DNA of 64,000 nt, taken from contig NC_056052.1 in the NCBI RefSeq assembly GCF_004379255.2, positions 9,293,708 to 9,357,707 on the forward strand. Reading direction: 5' to 3'. The stretch comes from Salvia splendens. Taxonomy: Eukaryota; Streptophyta; Magnoliopsida; Lamiales; Lamiaceae. The position numbers and the translations under genes were made by a program. The notes beneath the pieces were generated by a model. That model did not search any database. It had not been told where the DNA came from and saw only the letters and a program-made list of their open reading frames with translations. Below, one piece after another: positions 24,501 through 36,160 of this stretch (position 1 is the first letter of the stretch; each line of letters starts with the position of its first letter).

Positions 24501-26645
24501 TCAAAAGGGGTATAGGTGTTTCGATCCAAAGTCCAACCGGATGTTTGTTACAATGAACTGCAACTTTCTTGAAACTGAGTACTTCTTTACCCATCTTAGC
24601 GGTCAGGGGGAGAGTAATGTTAGGGATAACAATGATACGGACCCGCTAAGTTGGATCTCAATGCCGCTGCCAACGCCAAGCAATCCTGATGCGGATCTAT
24701 CAGAGAAAACAGTAATCAATTCCGCTGAGCAAGTCTCTGATGTGGTAGAGTCCATCGTAGAAGGTGACATCGTCTCAAATATTTCTCCGTTAAGGTTATC
24801 CAATGTAAGTAATCCTGTGGATACAGATAATTGTTTGGCTAACACTGTAAGTGCAGAAGAAAATTCAATTGAAGCCGAAGAAAGGGAAATTGAGGAAGTC
24901 GAGGTCGAAGGAGTTGACCCTGACACTGGGAGGTACATACTTCCACCAAGGTCAAACAGAGGAGTTCCACCCAAAAGGTATACACCAGAGAGGATTGACA
25001 GAAAAAAGCGGTACTCTGTTGTGAACCTAGCCAAATGCCATTTATCAGAGATGGCTCGGGCTTTCGAGAATGCACTATATGAGGAAGAAGAAATACCACA
25101 GACATGGGAGGAAGCTATGAAACACAAGCATTGGAGGGAAGCAATGAAGAAAGAGATTGATGCACTGATTCGAAACCACACATGGAAGAAATGTGCTCTA
25201 ACAGAAGGGAAGCGACCAGTGGGTTGTCGATGGGTCTTCACTATCAAAAGAAGACCTGATGGCTCAATAGAAAGGTACAAGGCACGACTTGTCGCAAAAG
25301 GCTATACTCAGACATATGGAGTTGACTATTCTGAGACCTTCTCTCCAGTAGCTAAGATGAACACTATTCGGGTGTTGTTATCCATTGCTGCTAATAGGGA
25401 CTGACCATTACACCAGTTTGATGTGACGAATGCCTTCCTACATGGAGAGTTGAAGAAGGAAGAAGAAGTTTACATGGAGGCACCCCCAGGTTTTGCAACA
25501 GATTTTAAAGCAGGTGAAGGGTGCCGATTGAGGAAGACCTTGTATGGATTAAAGCAATCTCCAAGAGTATGGTTTGGGAAGTTTGCTGGGGCAATGATTA
25601 GCTATGGATATACACAGAGCAATTCAGACCATACATTATTTTTAAGAAGCAGGGTGATAAGATCACATGTTTAATCATATATGTTGATGACATGATTATT
25701 ACAGGTGACGACCTAGAAAAGATTGAGGAATTAAAGAAAAATCTTTTTCAGGAATTTGAGATGAAGGACTTGGGGAATCTCAAGTACTTTCTTGGGATTG
25801 AAGTGCTAAGGTCAACCAAAGGAATTTTTGTGCGACAAAGGAAGTATATCTTGGACATCCTAGCAGAGACTGGCCTACTGGAATGTAAACCAGCAGACAC
25901 TCCTCTGGCAGTTAATCACGGATTACAAATCAGAGAAGGAGCCAAGTTGGCTGATCGTAGTCGATATCAGCGACTGGTCGGAAAACTCATATATCTCTCG
26001 CACACTAGGCCATATATTGCCTATGGAGTTGGGGTCGTAAGTCAGTTCATGCATAAGCCGCAGACATATCACATGGAGGCAGCACTTAGGATTTGTCGGT
26101 ATTTGAAGGGAACTCCAGGGCATGGAGTATTGTTCGCCAAAAATGGGCATCTTGAGATTCATGGTTATACAGATGCTGACTGGGCAGGGAACCCAAACGA
26201 TAAGAAGTCTACAGTAGGCTACTTTACCTTTGTTGGAGGTAATTTGGTAACATGGAGAAGCAAGAAGCAGAAGGTGGTGGCTCTTTCGAGTGCTGAAGCA
26301 GAATTTCGTGGGATTAAAAGTGGGTTGACCGAGATTTTATGGTTAAGGAGATTGATGAAAGAGATTAATCTCCCTCCAAGCAAGTGCCAGTTGTATTGTG
26401 ATAACAAAGCCGCTATAAGCATCTCACAAAATCCAGTACAACATGATCGAACGAAGCATGTGGAGGTTGACAGACACTTCATCAAAGAAAACATTGAGAA
26501 TGAGATTGTCGAACTCCCTTTTGTTCGCTCTGAGGATCAACTTGCCGACATCCTAACTAAAGCAGTCAACTCAAGGAGCTTTGAAGATGTGCTTTCCAAA
26601 TTGAGTTTTGGAGATCACACCACTCAATTTAAGGGGGAGTGTTGA
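21600..26645 (+). pseudogene. Copia gag-pol of element C, broken
   Basis: Order: gag (ALWSVLIKTAISGQGMVS, HIWDALAVKYGCGRDKIQ), a zinc knuckle C-x2-C-x4-H-x4-C interrupted by a stop near 22580, protease (WIFDCGATDTI), the pre-integrase histidine motif (HRRLGHPS), integrase ([16 protein letters not shown]), reverse transcriptase ([20 protein letters not shown], then YVDDMIITGDD) and RNase H (YTDADWAGNP, LYCDNKAAI). Breaks: stops in gag, one extra T near 23670, a ~0.33-kb insertion at 23756-24082, a TGA where tryptophan is expected at about 25403, and a shift near 25670. Confidence 0.92.
23756..24082 (-). mobile_element. LINE-like 3' end with poly-A tail, inserted in integrase
   Basis: Read on the minus strand, the segment ends GGTGTTTGAGG and a run of A's. 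It has no LTR and no terminal inverted repeat, and it resembles the 3' untranslated end of plant LINEs ('cttaacccccgctgtgatgg'). It separates HFTHFYN from LRSDNGGEF of the integrase, and about a dozen expected codons are absent, so the insertion apparently deleted target sequence. I find no target duplication. A minus-strand frame of 102 codons across it is probably incidental. Confidence 0.6.
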
Positions 26646-26905
26646 GAAAAGGGGAAGTATCAATAAGCATTAAACAAGAAAGGGAGTTCCAAGAATGGAG
26701 TTCCAAGAAGCATTGAAGATGTGCATGCCTTGTTCCAATAATAGTGTAGTTCCATGAATATACATTTATTGTAGGATCTCAAAGGTCAGCAACATCCCTA
26801 TAAATATATGGGTGTTGAGTACCATTTCATCATTCAATCAAATACAATTATCTTCTCACATTGCTTTCTTCTCTAAATATGTTGTCTATACCATTTAACA
26901 GTACC

Positions 26906-27254
26906 TTGATCCATAACGAATTAAACGGTGGAATTGCTTTGCAGCGGCTATGGATCTTCCAAACGATCAGAGAAGTCCTTCACAATAGTCTGCCGAGAGA
27001 ATACAGAGATATTGAACGTTCTTCTGACGTGTGGGACCATAACCCTATCTTATATTTATATTAAATATAAGACCCTTTATTTTCTATTCGGTCTCTCATC
27101 AAATAGAAAATCACATACGGTATCTACACTTATTTCCATAACAAATAAATACACTTTAGCCCAAACTTTAATCTTTAATGGATCACTTAAATTGGGCAAC
27201 TGAAAGATAGCCAACACATTAAATTAGTCATGTGGAAGCCCAAAAATTCTAACA
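26906..27254 (-). repeat. 5' LTR of Copia element B, second part
   Basis: Continues the split LTR from TTGATCCATAACG to TTCTAACA, followed by the target duplication CTCTT. Confidence 0.93.
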
Positions 27255-27286
27255 CTCTTGATATCCTTCCTCTTCGCACCTTCCAT
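27255..27286 (-). pseudogene. SAUR first codons, separated from the rest of the gene
   Basis: On the minus strand an ATG at 27286 opens MEGAKRKDI, then AAG AG, exactly where the CTCTT target duplication begins. Removing one duplication copy and the 12.8-kb element restores the reading frame into RSELKKLERYL at 14443. An in-frame TAA lies a few codons upstream of this ATG, so it is the natural start. The ancestral protein would be about 152 residues, a normal SAUR length. Confidence 0.85.
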
Positions 27287-27939
27287 TATTCCTATGTATA
27301 ATTAATCGATAGATCTCGATTATTTTGTGGTTGATTTGATTTGAATTTGAATTCAGCCTCTGTCATAAGCTAAATCGGACATGAGCTTCATTGTGAAGTT
27401 CCTCATCGTCGAAATCGCTAGATCGAAAATGGTGGACATATCATGAAACGGAGAAGGGAGGGATTTCGAAATTTGGAAATGGAAGTAATATTGCTGATAT
27501 CATCGAGTAGGATTGAATGGAATCGATGAATTTAGGAAATGAGAAACTGAAAGAAGATTGCGACAAAAGCAGTTGGGAGAGATAATGATAGACTTGAGAG
27601 TTGAAGGCTGTAAATATATAGATGCAACTGGGCATGCAGTTTTGTGCGAGGTGCGGATCGCAACGCCACTCTCTATATTTATGTATATTTATGCAAAAAG
27701 AGGAAATAATAAAAAATAAAAAAAATAGAGAGAAGATGAGTAATTTCTTGAGGAAAAGAAAAGAGAAAATAAGTAAATTTTGCAATTATAGTTACGTGAC
27801 AATTAAAAAAAAGTAAAAAAAGAAAAGAAAATACGATATTTATGCAATTATGATTGATTAAACATGTCAACTTGAATATTGAATATTTAATCTCTATAAA
27901 GTGGGCGTCTGTAGTAATAATTGAGGTAGTTAGTCAACG
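27287..27939 (-). promoter_or_regulatory. SAUR promoter and 5' UTR
   Basis: A TATA-like TATATATTTA lies on the minus strand at 27611-27620, about 325 bp before the ATG. No canonical TGTCTC auxin element was spotted. The region ends at the gypsy solo LTR insertion, so a 2.35-kb LTR plus an hAT element also separate this promoter from its former upstream sequence. Confidence 0.5.
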
Positions 27940-29280
27940 CATATTGTAATGCCCCACTTTTTGAACCCTAATTTTCGAACCCTAAAGTACATGTATTTAA
28001 TGCTATTGATATTGCGAGTCCGTAAATTAATTATCGAGTAGAATTGTTGGAATTGTGACTGGGTCAACTTTGTTGAATATGTGACGTGGCTGTTTGAATA
28101 ATTGAATGTGGGGTGAAATTAAAGGTTTTTGAATAATTTATTAATTGTTATGAGAGCTTGAAATTATGAAATAAATTACAATGCGAATTTAAATAATTCC
28201 CTTTCCGTGAGGAATATTTATTGGACTCAATTCCGTGTTAAATCTGATAAATTAAATAAATAGTATGAAAGTCCAGTCCGTGATAAATAAATTGTGTACT
28301 GCATAATTTAAAATAAAATACAATGGGCTGTGAATTAAACTAAACTAATTAAAATAAAATATCTTTGATTCCAATTTTAATTAAAGATTCTGCGCAGATT
28401 TTCCTCCTCCGTGAAAAGATATTCTTTTTCCGTAATCTACAAATAATATACCAAAAACAAATCTAATTTCAGCCAAATCACGTTTAATAAAAAGGAGGAA
28501 GAATTCGAAATTATTCCCCTAATCCCACATTGAAACCGTTCCCCTCTATCCCACAAATCTCTCCCATATCCCCAACACCCTTTCCACTATATAAAATCAT
28601 ATATCAGTTATTTCTTTTCTCTGTAGTCAAATCTGTCTTCTTCAACTTCTATTCAAGGTAAACAACTTTCATCAATTCTTTTTGTAGATTTCCCAATGTT
28701 GTTTTGAAATCAACTCATTGACTCTTCTGTGACAGAAACCCAGAACTAAAATCAGGGAAAGATTTATCCTCTATTCTTTCATAATCCGCTGCAAATTGAA
28801 GGTAAACACCCTCCTACCCAAATTCAATCCCATACTATTGCATCCATGTACACCACACTACTGTCTACCCAAATTTGTAATCAAGCTCTAATCGGGTAAC
28901 CTGAACTAAAGATCGAACCTTTTAAGAATCAAAATCAAACTAAGAACGAAAAGAAACGCTTTTTGAATGAGAACTTATCTTTCGGGGTTGTGCGGGGCTG
29001 TTCGGGTTAGTTCCGGAACGTTTCGGGTTGGTTTCGGGGCTGCTCGGTGTCGCTTCGGAGGCTGCCCGATTGAATTAATTAAATTATTTGGGTTATTAAT
29101 TAAATTAATTTTGGGGATCAAATAATAAATTCTCGGAATAAATAGACGTACGAATAATTTACCCCAAGTTTCGAAATAAATGGTTTTGCGAGGGAAAATA
29201 TCCCGTTGATTAATTTATGTGCTTAGGTAATCTTGAGATTTTAATTCGATATCAAGAGGGAAATTACGAGGAGCTATCGG

Positions 29281-32200
29281 TAGGGCTGGGGAAAAATATC
29301 GAAAAAATGATATATCGCTCGTATCGTATTGAAAAATATCGAAAAATTATCGAATTTTCGATATATCGTAATTTTCGATACGAAACGATACCGTATCGTA
29401 AGTTTTCGATACGATAACGATATGAATTTCCTTATATCGCGATATATCGTTTTATATCGAATATTCGATATATATCGATATATATCGAATAGACGATATA
29501 TATCGCATATACGATATATATCGATATTTTCGATATATCGTTTTACAAATATATATAAATCCAGTTATTTCATTAATATATTTAGAAAATATATATGAAA
29601 CCCTAGGATTTGGAACCCTATCGCCGTCTTCTTCTCAAATCTCATTCTCGCGCCGTCTGTCTCCTTCTCAAATCTCAATCTCGCTCAGTCGCTCGCTCTC
29701 ATTCTCACGATTCTCTCACAATTGGTCGTCCACGCCTCCACGGTCCATCTCCGGCGACGTCCTCCAGCTTTCCTCTAGCGCTCAGCTCGCGGTTTTCCGC
29801 CCGAAAGTGAATGAGATCTCGCTCCTCACAGTCAACACTCAACATCTCCAGCTTCTTCCTGGTACTAATAGCACGATTTTGTCTCGCCCAATTATTTCGA
29901 ATTTCCTTGTTTGGTTTATCTCCATCAATGTATCTCTATATAGTAATGAATCTAATGATTCGTATTCACGAATGTTCAATATATTTTCAAGTCTTTCATT
30001 CAATAATTGCCTGCTACAAATATAAATCCACCACAGTAGATTTCTGCATTCAATAACATGGAATTAAAACCAACCCCCATTTATGGATTTTACACTAGAA
30101 TGGTCTGCAAAGTGTAGTTAATTTGTAATGCTATATTATTGTCTTCGTCCTATTGAATTTCGGGTTAAGCCGAAATTTGTAAGTCGAATTGTGGAAGCCC
30201 CATTTTGTAAGATGGATTTTGACTCTATTAGTGCTCTTAAATTGATGAATAATCTCAAAAATTGTGGAAGCCCCATTTTGTAAGATATTCACTTTGTTGT
30301 TATTTTTTCAGAATGGAATCCGCAGCTTCTCATTCGCATCCACTGCTACTTACTTCTGAACCATCAAAGCAACAAAGCGCTTCAACAAATGATGAGGGTA
30401 CTAGTAGAAAACGATCAGCAGCAGAAGATTCCTCAGAAAAACCTCCTTTAGCTCCTACAAAGAGAGGTAGAAGTCAATATTGGAAGCACTTCGAAAAAAC
30501 AATGAAGAAAACGAGTCAAGGAGAAAGAAAAATAGGGATATGCAACTACTGCAAATCTGAAGTACCAACTCTTACTGGGAGTACTACTGGACTGAAGTAT
30601 CACTTGGAGAAGAAGTGTGAATTAAGTCCATTTTATGCTGCGAGTGGAAATAACAAGGGCCAAACTGTGTTGACAAAAGAGACTATGGGAAAAGGAAGTC
30701 AGATAGTGCCTCATTCTTTTAATCAAAAAAGGTGTGAGTTGAAGGTCACGGAATATGTTATTACAGATGAAGTTTCATTTCGGGCTGTTGAGGGAAAAGG
30801 ATTCGTTGCGCTTGTCCATGAATTAGAACCAAGGTTTCGAATTCCCGACCGAAAGAAGGTAGCAGGTATGGTTTTTGAATTGTTTTTAGATATGAAGAAG
30901 AGGATTAAAAGTGTGCTCAATGGGCAAAGAGTGAGTATTACTACAGACACATGGACATCGGTTCAAAATATCAATTACATTGTCATCACTGCTCACTTTC
31001 TAGATAGTGATTGGAAATTACATAAGAGAATAATTAATTTCACGAAAATCACTAGTCATGTTGGGGAAGAAATAGGCAAGATGATTGAGGTTTGCTTGAG
31101 AGAATGGGGGATAGAAAAAATATTTTCCATTGTGGTTGATAATGCTTCTTCGAATGATAGTGCGATTGATTATTTGAAGAAAAGATTGCATATTGAAAAC
31201 ACATTGCAATTTGATGGAAAGTATTTGCATTTGAGATGTGCTTGCCATATACTCAACTTGATTGTCAAGGATGGATTAAAGGAGCTTAATTATGCAATTA
31301 AGTCTATAAGAAATGTTGTTGTGTTTATTCATTCTTCCCCATCTAGATTGAGTAAATTTAGAGAGTATGCGGTATTAGCAAAGTTTTCTTGTATGTCAAC
31401 GGTGCCCATGGATGTGAAAACGAGGTGGAATTCAACATATAAAATGCTTGATGTTGCATTGAAATATAGAAGGGTGTTTGAAAGAATGGCTGACGAATGG
31501 ATTCCTTTCATGAGATACTTTGATGAAAAGGATGACAAGGGTAAACAAAGAATGGGACCTCCACTTAAAGAGGATTGAGATAATGCAAAAGTATTTGTTC
31601 ATTTTCTCAAGAATTTTTATGATGTCACTTTAGAGTTAAGTGCATCAAAAACTCCTACATCCCACATGATTTCTGTGTCTATGTTTGCTCTACAAATCGA
31701 GATTGAAAAAAAATGTGATGATTCAGATCCGATTATGTCAGAGGTTGCAAAAGCAATGAAGGTGAAATTTGACAAGTACTGGGGTGATTGGAATAAAATG
31801 AATCCAGTAATTTTTATTGCCAATGTTTTGGACCCGAGGAACAAGCTGAAAATGCTTCAAGTTAGTGTGAAGAAATTGAAGAGATTTGGAGATTCTAACC
31901 AAGAGGTTCGAGAGTTGTGTGACCGATTTAAAAATGACTTGGTGACTTTGTGGGCTGAGTATAAGGGAGTGAGTGATACATTAGTTACTCAGAAACCACT
32001 TCTAGAAAATAGTGGTGATAGAGATGATACTGGTCTAGGTGGTTCTGGTCTTTTTGATGAATTGTATAATGGAGTTCAAGAAGAAGTTTCTCAAGACCAA
32101 CTAAATCAAATATCTAATGAAGTGGATAAGTACTTAGCCGATGAGATGGAGAAGCGATCTAATCCATGTTTTGATCTTTTAGAATGGTGGAAAGGAAGTG

Positions 32201-33730
32201 GAACAAGGTATCCAATCCTTTCGCTCATTGCAAAAGATATCTTTGCAATTCCAAGCTCAACCGTAGCTAGTGAATCCGCTTTTAGCTTGGGCAAAAGAGT
32301 TGTAGATCATTTTAGGACTAGTTTGAGTCCAAAAATGGTTGAGGCATTGGTGTGCACCAATGATTGGCTCAAAGCGGATGATTTTAGCTTATACAAGGAT
32401 CCGACCGATGATGACCTTGCTTTTTATCAAGAAATTGAAGAAATTGAAAAAAGTAAGTGTTTCTTTAATCTATAAACTTTATTTGTCATATATTATTAAT
32501 TCCATTTTATGTTTCTTTTTAGGCTCAAGTCACTCAACCATTACTCAAGAGACTCGAGATGGTTCTCCAAATGTATCTTCTACTAGTTGATCCACCAAAT
32601 GATGAGGTATTAGTCTTAAATTTGGTTGATATCTGATATGTGGTAGCCATTAGGCTTCTTAATTGAGATTGAGTTAGTAAATAAATTACACTCTTCATGC
32701 TGTTTTTATTTCGATTATGTCTTTGTACTTTGTATTCTGGTGTGAACTCTTCTCTGATAAAAATCATTCTGGATTAGTTACATTCAGAAATTCATCTATC
32801 TCAACACTTGCACTTGGGGTAAGTTCCTGATATGTCTATTCAGTTGTGTTTGTATTAGTACAAAAGGTTTCGTAATATGTGAAATGGCTTTTAAAATCTT
32901 AATTTAATTTCTATTATTCTTCTTAGACATGCTGCCTTACTTAATTTAATTTCTATTATTCTTCTTAGACATGCTGCCTTACTCAATATGTGAAACAACT
33001 AGGCTTTATTACTCGTTAATCTCTATTGAGTTATGATCTTAATACTATTTGCCATCAAATTGAGAAGGGCCACATTCACAGTTTCTAGTATTGTTAATAG
33101 CATATTTTTGTGTTTGTAATTTGTCAATTAAATGCCCACTTCTTTGTGTTGTATATCTAATTTGTATATGCCCATTTTGTTGTTCAATTCTAATCTCTCA
33201 TCTCTATTGGTCTTGGATTATGTAGGTTAATATTTTTAGATGATTTCGACAAGATGAAGGGTTTGGTGTTCAAGAATCAAGATCAAGACAACTACTAGTT
33301 TTTGCTAATTATTGTGATGGAGTTTGTTCAAACTTTATGGTGTGTTTTTTTGTACTTGGTTGTGTAGTATTTCGATTATGGAGATAAGAACACTATTAAT
33401 TTTATTGTGTTAGAAGTTTTATTAATTTTTGTGTGAATTTTATGTTTTGAAATTATAATTTTCGATATACAGGTATTCGATACGATATCGATATTTCGAT
33501 ATATCGTATCGAAATTCGATATATCGATATATCAAATTTCGGTACGATATATCGAAATATTGATACGATAACGATATTGATATTATCCATATCGAAAGTT
33601 CGATATATCGAAATTCGATATATCGAAACTTTCGATACGATAACGATATGAAATTCTTTCATATCGATATTTTCGATACGATACACGATACAACGTTTTC
33701 GATACGATATCTCGTATCGACCTACCCCTA
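29281..33730 (+). mobile_element. hAT DNA transposon, 4.45 kb, nearly complete
   Basis: Left end TAGGGCTGGGGAAAAATATC; right end, read inverted, TAGGGGTAGGTCGATACG. The flanking 8-mers GCTATCGG (29273-29280) and GCCATCAG (33731-33738) match at 6 of 8, fitting an aged 8-bp hAT duplication. Both subterminal regions (29281-29560 and 33465-33720) are packed with CGATATATCG-type palindromes, plausible transposase binding sites. The single gene inside encodes an hAT transposase. Confidence 0.92.
30313..32590 (+). pseudogene. hAT transposase with one in-frame stop
   Basis: Start ATG at 30313, directly after a splice-acceptor-like TTTTTTTCAG, giving MESAASHSHPLLLTSEPS. In order: BED-type zinc finger (CNYCKSEVP...YHLEKKC); RNase-H-like core with TTDTWTS (first Asp), VVDNASSND (second Asp) and the CACHILNLIVKDG Cys-x2-His motif; C-terminal dimerisation region with YPILSLIAKDIFAIPSS and TVASESAFS (catalytic Glu). 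One TGA at 31576-31578 replaces a probable tryptophan; the same frame continues on both sides. A small intron is likely, donor at 32453 and acceptor at 32521-32522, giving a tail that stops at 32588. Apart from the stop it looks full length. Confidence 0.92.
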
Positions 33731-34758
33731 GCCATCAGAGCGATTATTGGCGTAAGCGGCCGAATAAGCAAAAAATCGAGAGAACAAGATAAAAGACTTC
33801 AATTAGGGTGCATGCATTTTTATTTATCTAATTGGAAAGTATGTTGATATATGTGTTACTTAAATTCTAAAGGTGAGACTTCGCAAGGGAATCGAGATAC
33901 CAAAGGGAAGGAAGTGTTAGAGAATTAAGCAATTGAGGTGGGCTTCCTTTTTAAATAAGGACAAAAGTCCTAAATGTTTTATTTATGAGAATGAAAATGT
34001 GTTTATCATGCCGTGTTTTGCTTTAACATGCATATCTGATGTGGCTCTGGCCAATATTGTTTAAATCGAATTCGGGTCCTCGTAGGGCCGCAAACCCTAC
34101 TTGGATTAGTGTACACCTATGGTAGACTGTGTGCTAGCGTACGGGCTGGCCGGTCTAGTGGCTTGGTTTGTGGCCACATTCCAAGTTATGTATGAGCAGA
34201 TATGGCTAACGTCTATGGGAAAATGACTGATCAGTCGATGTTTAAAATGGAAATGATTTTGAGTGCCTCGGGCATTTCTAAAGCTAAATCCCGATGGTTA
34301 CTTGTGAATGGCATGATAAATTACTGTTTATTGAAAATGTTTTCGGCATGAGCCACTGAGTATTTTTATAATACTCAGCCCTGCATGTGTTTTCCCTATG
34401 TGCAGGTTGAGCGGCGACGAGGATGTGGTGGTGTTGAGCAAGTGAATTTAAGATATTATTGTTGTCTTTGAACCTTGAGTGTCGTTGTGTCTTCACACAT
34501 GACGTCACTCTTTCTCTTGGTCGTTTCCGCTGTGACGTTTCGTTTAATTATGTTTTATTTGGGCCGACAACTTTAATTGTTAGGATAATGGTTATTTTGA
34601 ATTTCTTGTTGGATAATATCAAACTCTTGGTTATTTATTGGGATATTAATTGTTGGTCCAACTTGTGTTGAAACCCTAATTCTTTTCGTCTGTTTATTAA
34701 ATTTTTTTAATCGCGATCGCCGTATTTATTAACCCTAAAGGGCGGTCGTGACACATAT

Positions 34759-35491
34759 AGCATATAAAATAGTATATGTACAGTTTGATTTTATTTTGAA
34801 ACGCCCCCACTTAAAAGATGGCTTTTTATTCATACAAAAAAAGATGGCTTTTTATGTGCTGCAAATTAGTGGCGGTCTAATTATTTCAATTTTCTTTTTA
34901 TTTCTGTGGAGTTGGTAGAATAATAGAGAAGTCATTGAAGTAAATGTGCTTATGTATGTAGATATGAACTTTTTATCTGACATTTATCATATATGTACAT
35001 TGTATTAATGCTTATGATAATATCAAAATTATAACAGATCATTGGTTGAAGTAAAAACACACTTTAGTACTAAAAAAATATTGGAAGCGTATGGCATGAA
35101 TATGTGTATATAATCGGTTAGAGAAATTAAATTAAATGATATAAAATACAAAAAAATATGTAATGGTATGCAGTCGTCCATTGACAATTCTCGTGCTTCG
35201 AAGAAGTATCATTATAGTATTCCAGTTATCTATAATAGTGTCAAAACCCTTGCTATGCACGTGATATAAAATTTTCAAACAACATGTAAATAAAAATAAA
35301 AGAGTATGAGTTAGTTAGAATAAAATATTAGTAGTAAAAATAAATACAGAATACAAAGAGAAGAAAATAAAACATGTGTAAATAAAGACCAAAAAGTAAA
35401 AATCGGATAAATGGAACAAAATAAACAGCTCAACAAAATTTGATCAACAAAAAACATATATTTATATGTAGTGACCAAAAATAATTAACTA
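34759..35491. other. Intergenic, no feature seen
   Basis: AT-rich. A degenerate hairpin-like 'gctatgcacgtgatat' near 35254 resembles a worn transposon end but is not supported further. Confidence 0.35.
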
Positions 35492-35744
35492 CTCCCTCCG
35501 TCCCACAAAGATTGTCTTACTTTGACCGGACACAGGTTTTAAGAAATGTAATGAAAAGTGAGTCGAAAAAATTAGTGGAATGAGGTTTATACTTTTATAT
35601 ATTAGTTTTATAATAAAATATGAGTATGAATGAGTTAGTGGAATATGTGGTCCACTACAAAAAATGGTTAAAAGTGAAATGTGACAAATTTTGTGGGACG
35701 GACGGAAATGAAAAAATGAGACAATCTTTGTGGGACGGAGAGAG
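35492..35744. mobile_element. Stowaway MITE
   Basis: Terminal inverted repeats CTCCCTCCGTCCCACAAAG and its inverse ending GTGGGACGGAGAGAG, with TA on both sides (35490-35491 and 35745-35746). About 253 bp, no transposase. It is the best-preserved Stowaway in the window. Confidence 0.92.
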
Positions 35745-35746
35745 TA

Positions 35747-36160
35747 ATATGATTATGCTAAAAATAAAATACTTAACACAACTAAAATTTTATAGTTTGC
35801 CATAAAAGAACTCCAAATAATTCCCAAAGAAAAACCTTGACCAAACGAATCAAACACTACAAATTCCGTCAATCTTTATCCCGACCAAACAATTGAATAT
35901 TTATTTCTCGTATACTATTGAATTAATATAGGATATTAAATAAATATTTTTGAGTTCTAGTTAATTTTTATAAATTTTGGGCTACATTTTTAATAAATCT
36001 GTATATTTGTAGTAACTGCTAAAATATTTGTGTAGTAAATGCCATCAATATTTAAATTTTAAAATTAGGCTATAAATTGAGTTACCTAATTAATTGAACA
36101 ATATGCCATTACTATTTAATATAGCTATGATGCATTGTCGTTACTCCTTATATATATAGA
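35747..36160. other. Intergenic, no feature seen
   Basis: AT-rich, ending in a short (TA)n that borders the first long-TIR element. Confidence 0.35.

Larger units (their letters stand above)
21228..26905 (+). mobile_element. Nested Copia retrotransposon (element C) with target duplications
   Basis: 5' LTR 21233-21479 and 3' LTR 26640-26900, both TGTTGAGAAAAG...CATTTAACA, flanked by GTACC at 21228-21232 and 26901-26905. Primer site TGGTATCAGAGC at 21480, polypurine tract AAGGGGGAG at 26631. The 3' LTR carries a 14-bp tandem duplication absent from the 5' LTR (261 versus 247 bp), and I count about six substitutions (~2.4%). The uninterrupted target is preserved in the partner LTR near 14541, giving direct before-and-after proof of insertion. 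Confidence 0.95.
14447..27254 (-). mobile_element. Copia LTR retrotransposon inserted in SAUR (element B), host of nested insertions
   Basis: Flanked by the exact target duplication CTCTT (14442-14446 and 27255-27259). LTRs are 446 bp each once the nested element is removed. On the minus strand, the 5' LTR is followed by TGGTATCAGAGCCA (around 21120-21133), the standard initiator-Met primer site, and the 3' LTR is preceded by a purine-rich AAGTGAGAGAT. The internal region is 6.2 kb, with decayed gag, integrase and RNase H pieces. By hand count the LTRs differ at about 14 positions (~3%). Confidence 0.93.
27945..34753 (+). mobile_element. Gypsy-type solo LTR (~2.35 kb) carrying a nested hAT
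   Basis: Starts TGTAATGCCCC and ends GGCGGTCGTGACA. It is flanked by the 5-bp duplication CATAT (27940-27944 and 34754-34758). No internal domain and no second LTR lie next to it, so it is a solo LTR left by LTR-LTR recombination. Without the hAT at 29281-33730 it is about 2351 bp. Related LTR pieces occur at 2660-3720 and 44639-45860. Confidence 0.85.

Noticed and set aside
24603..25280. 225-codon minus-strand ORF
   Set aside because: Antisense shadow of the Copia integrase/RT frame.
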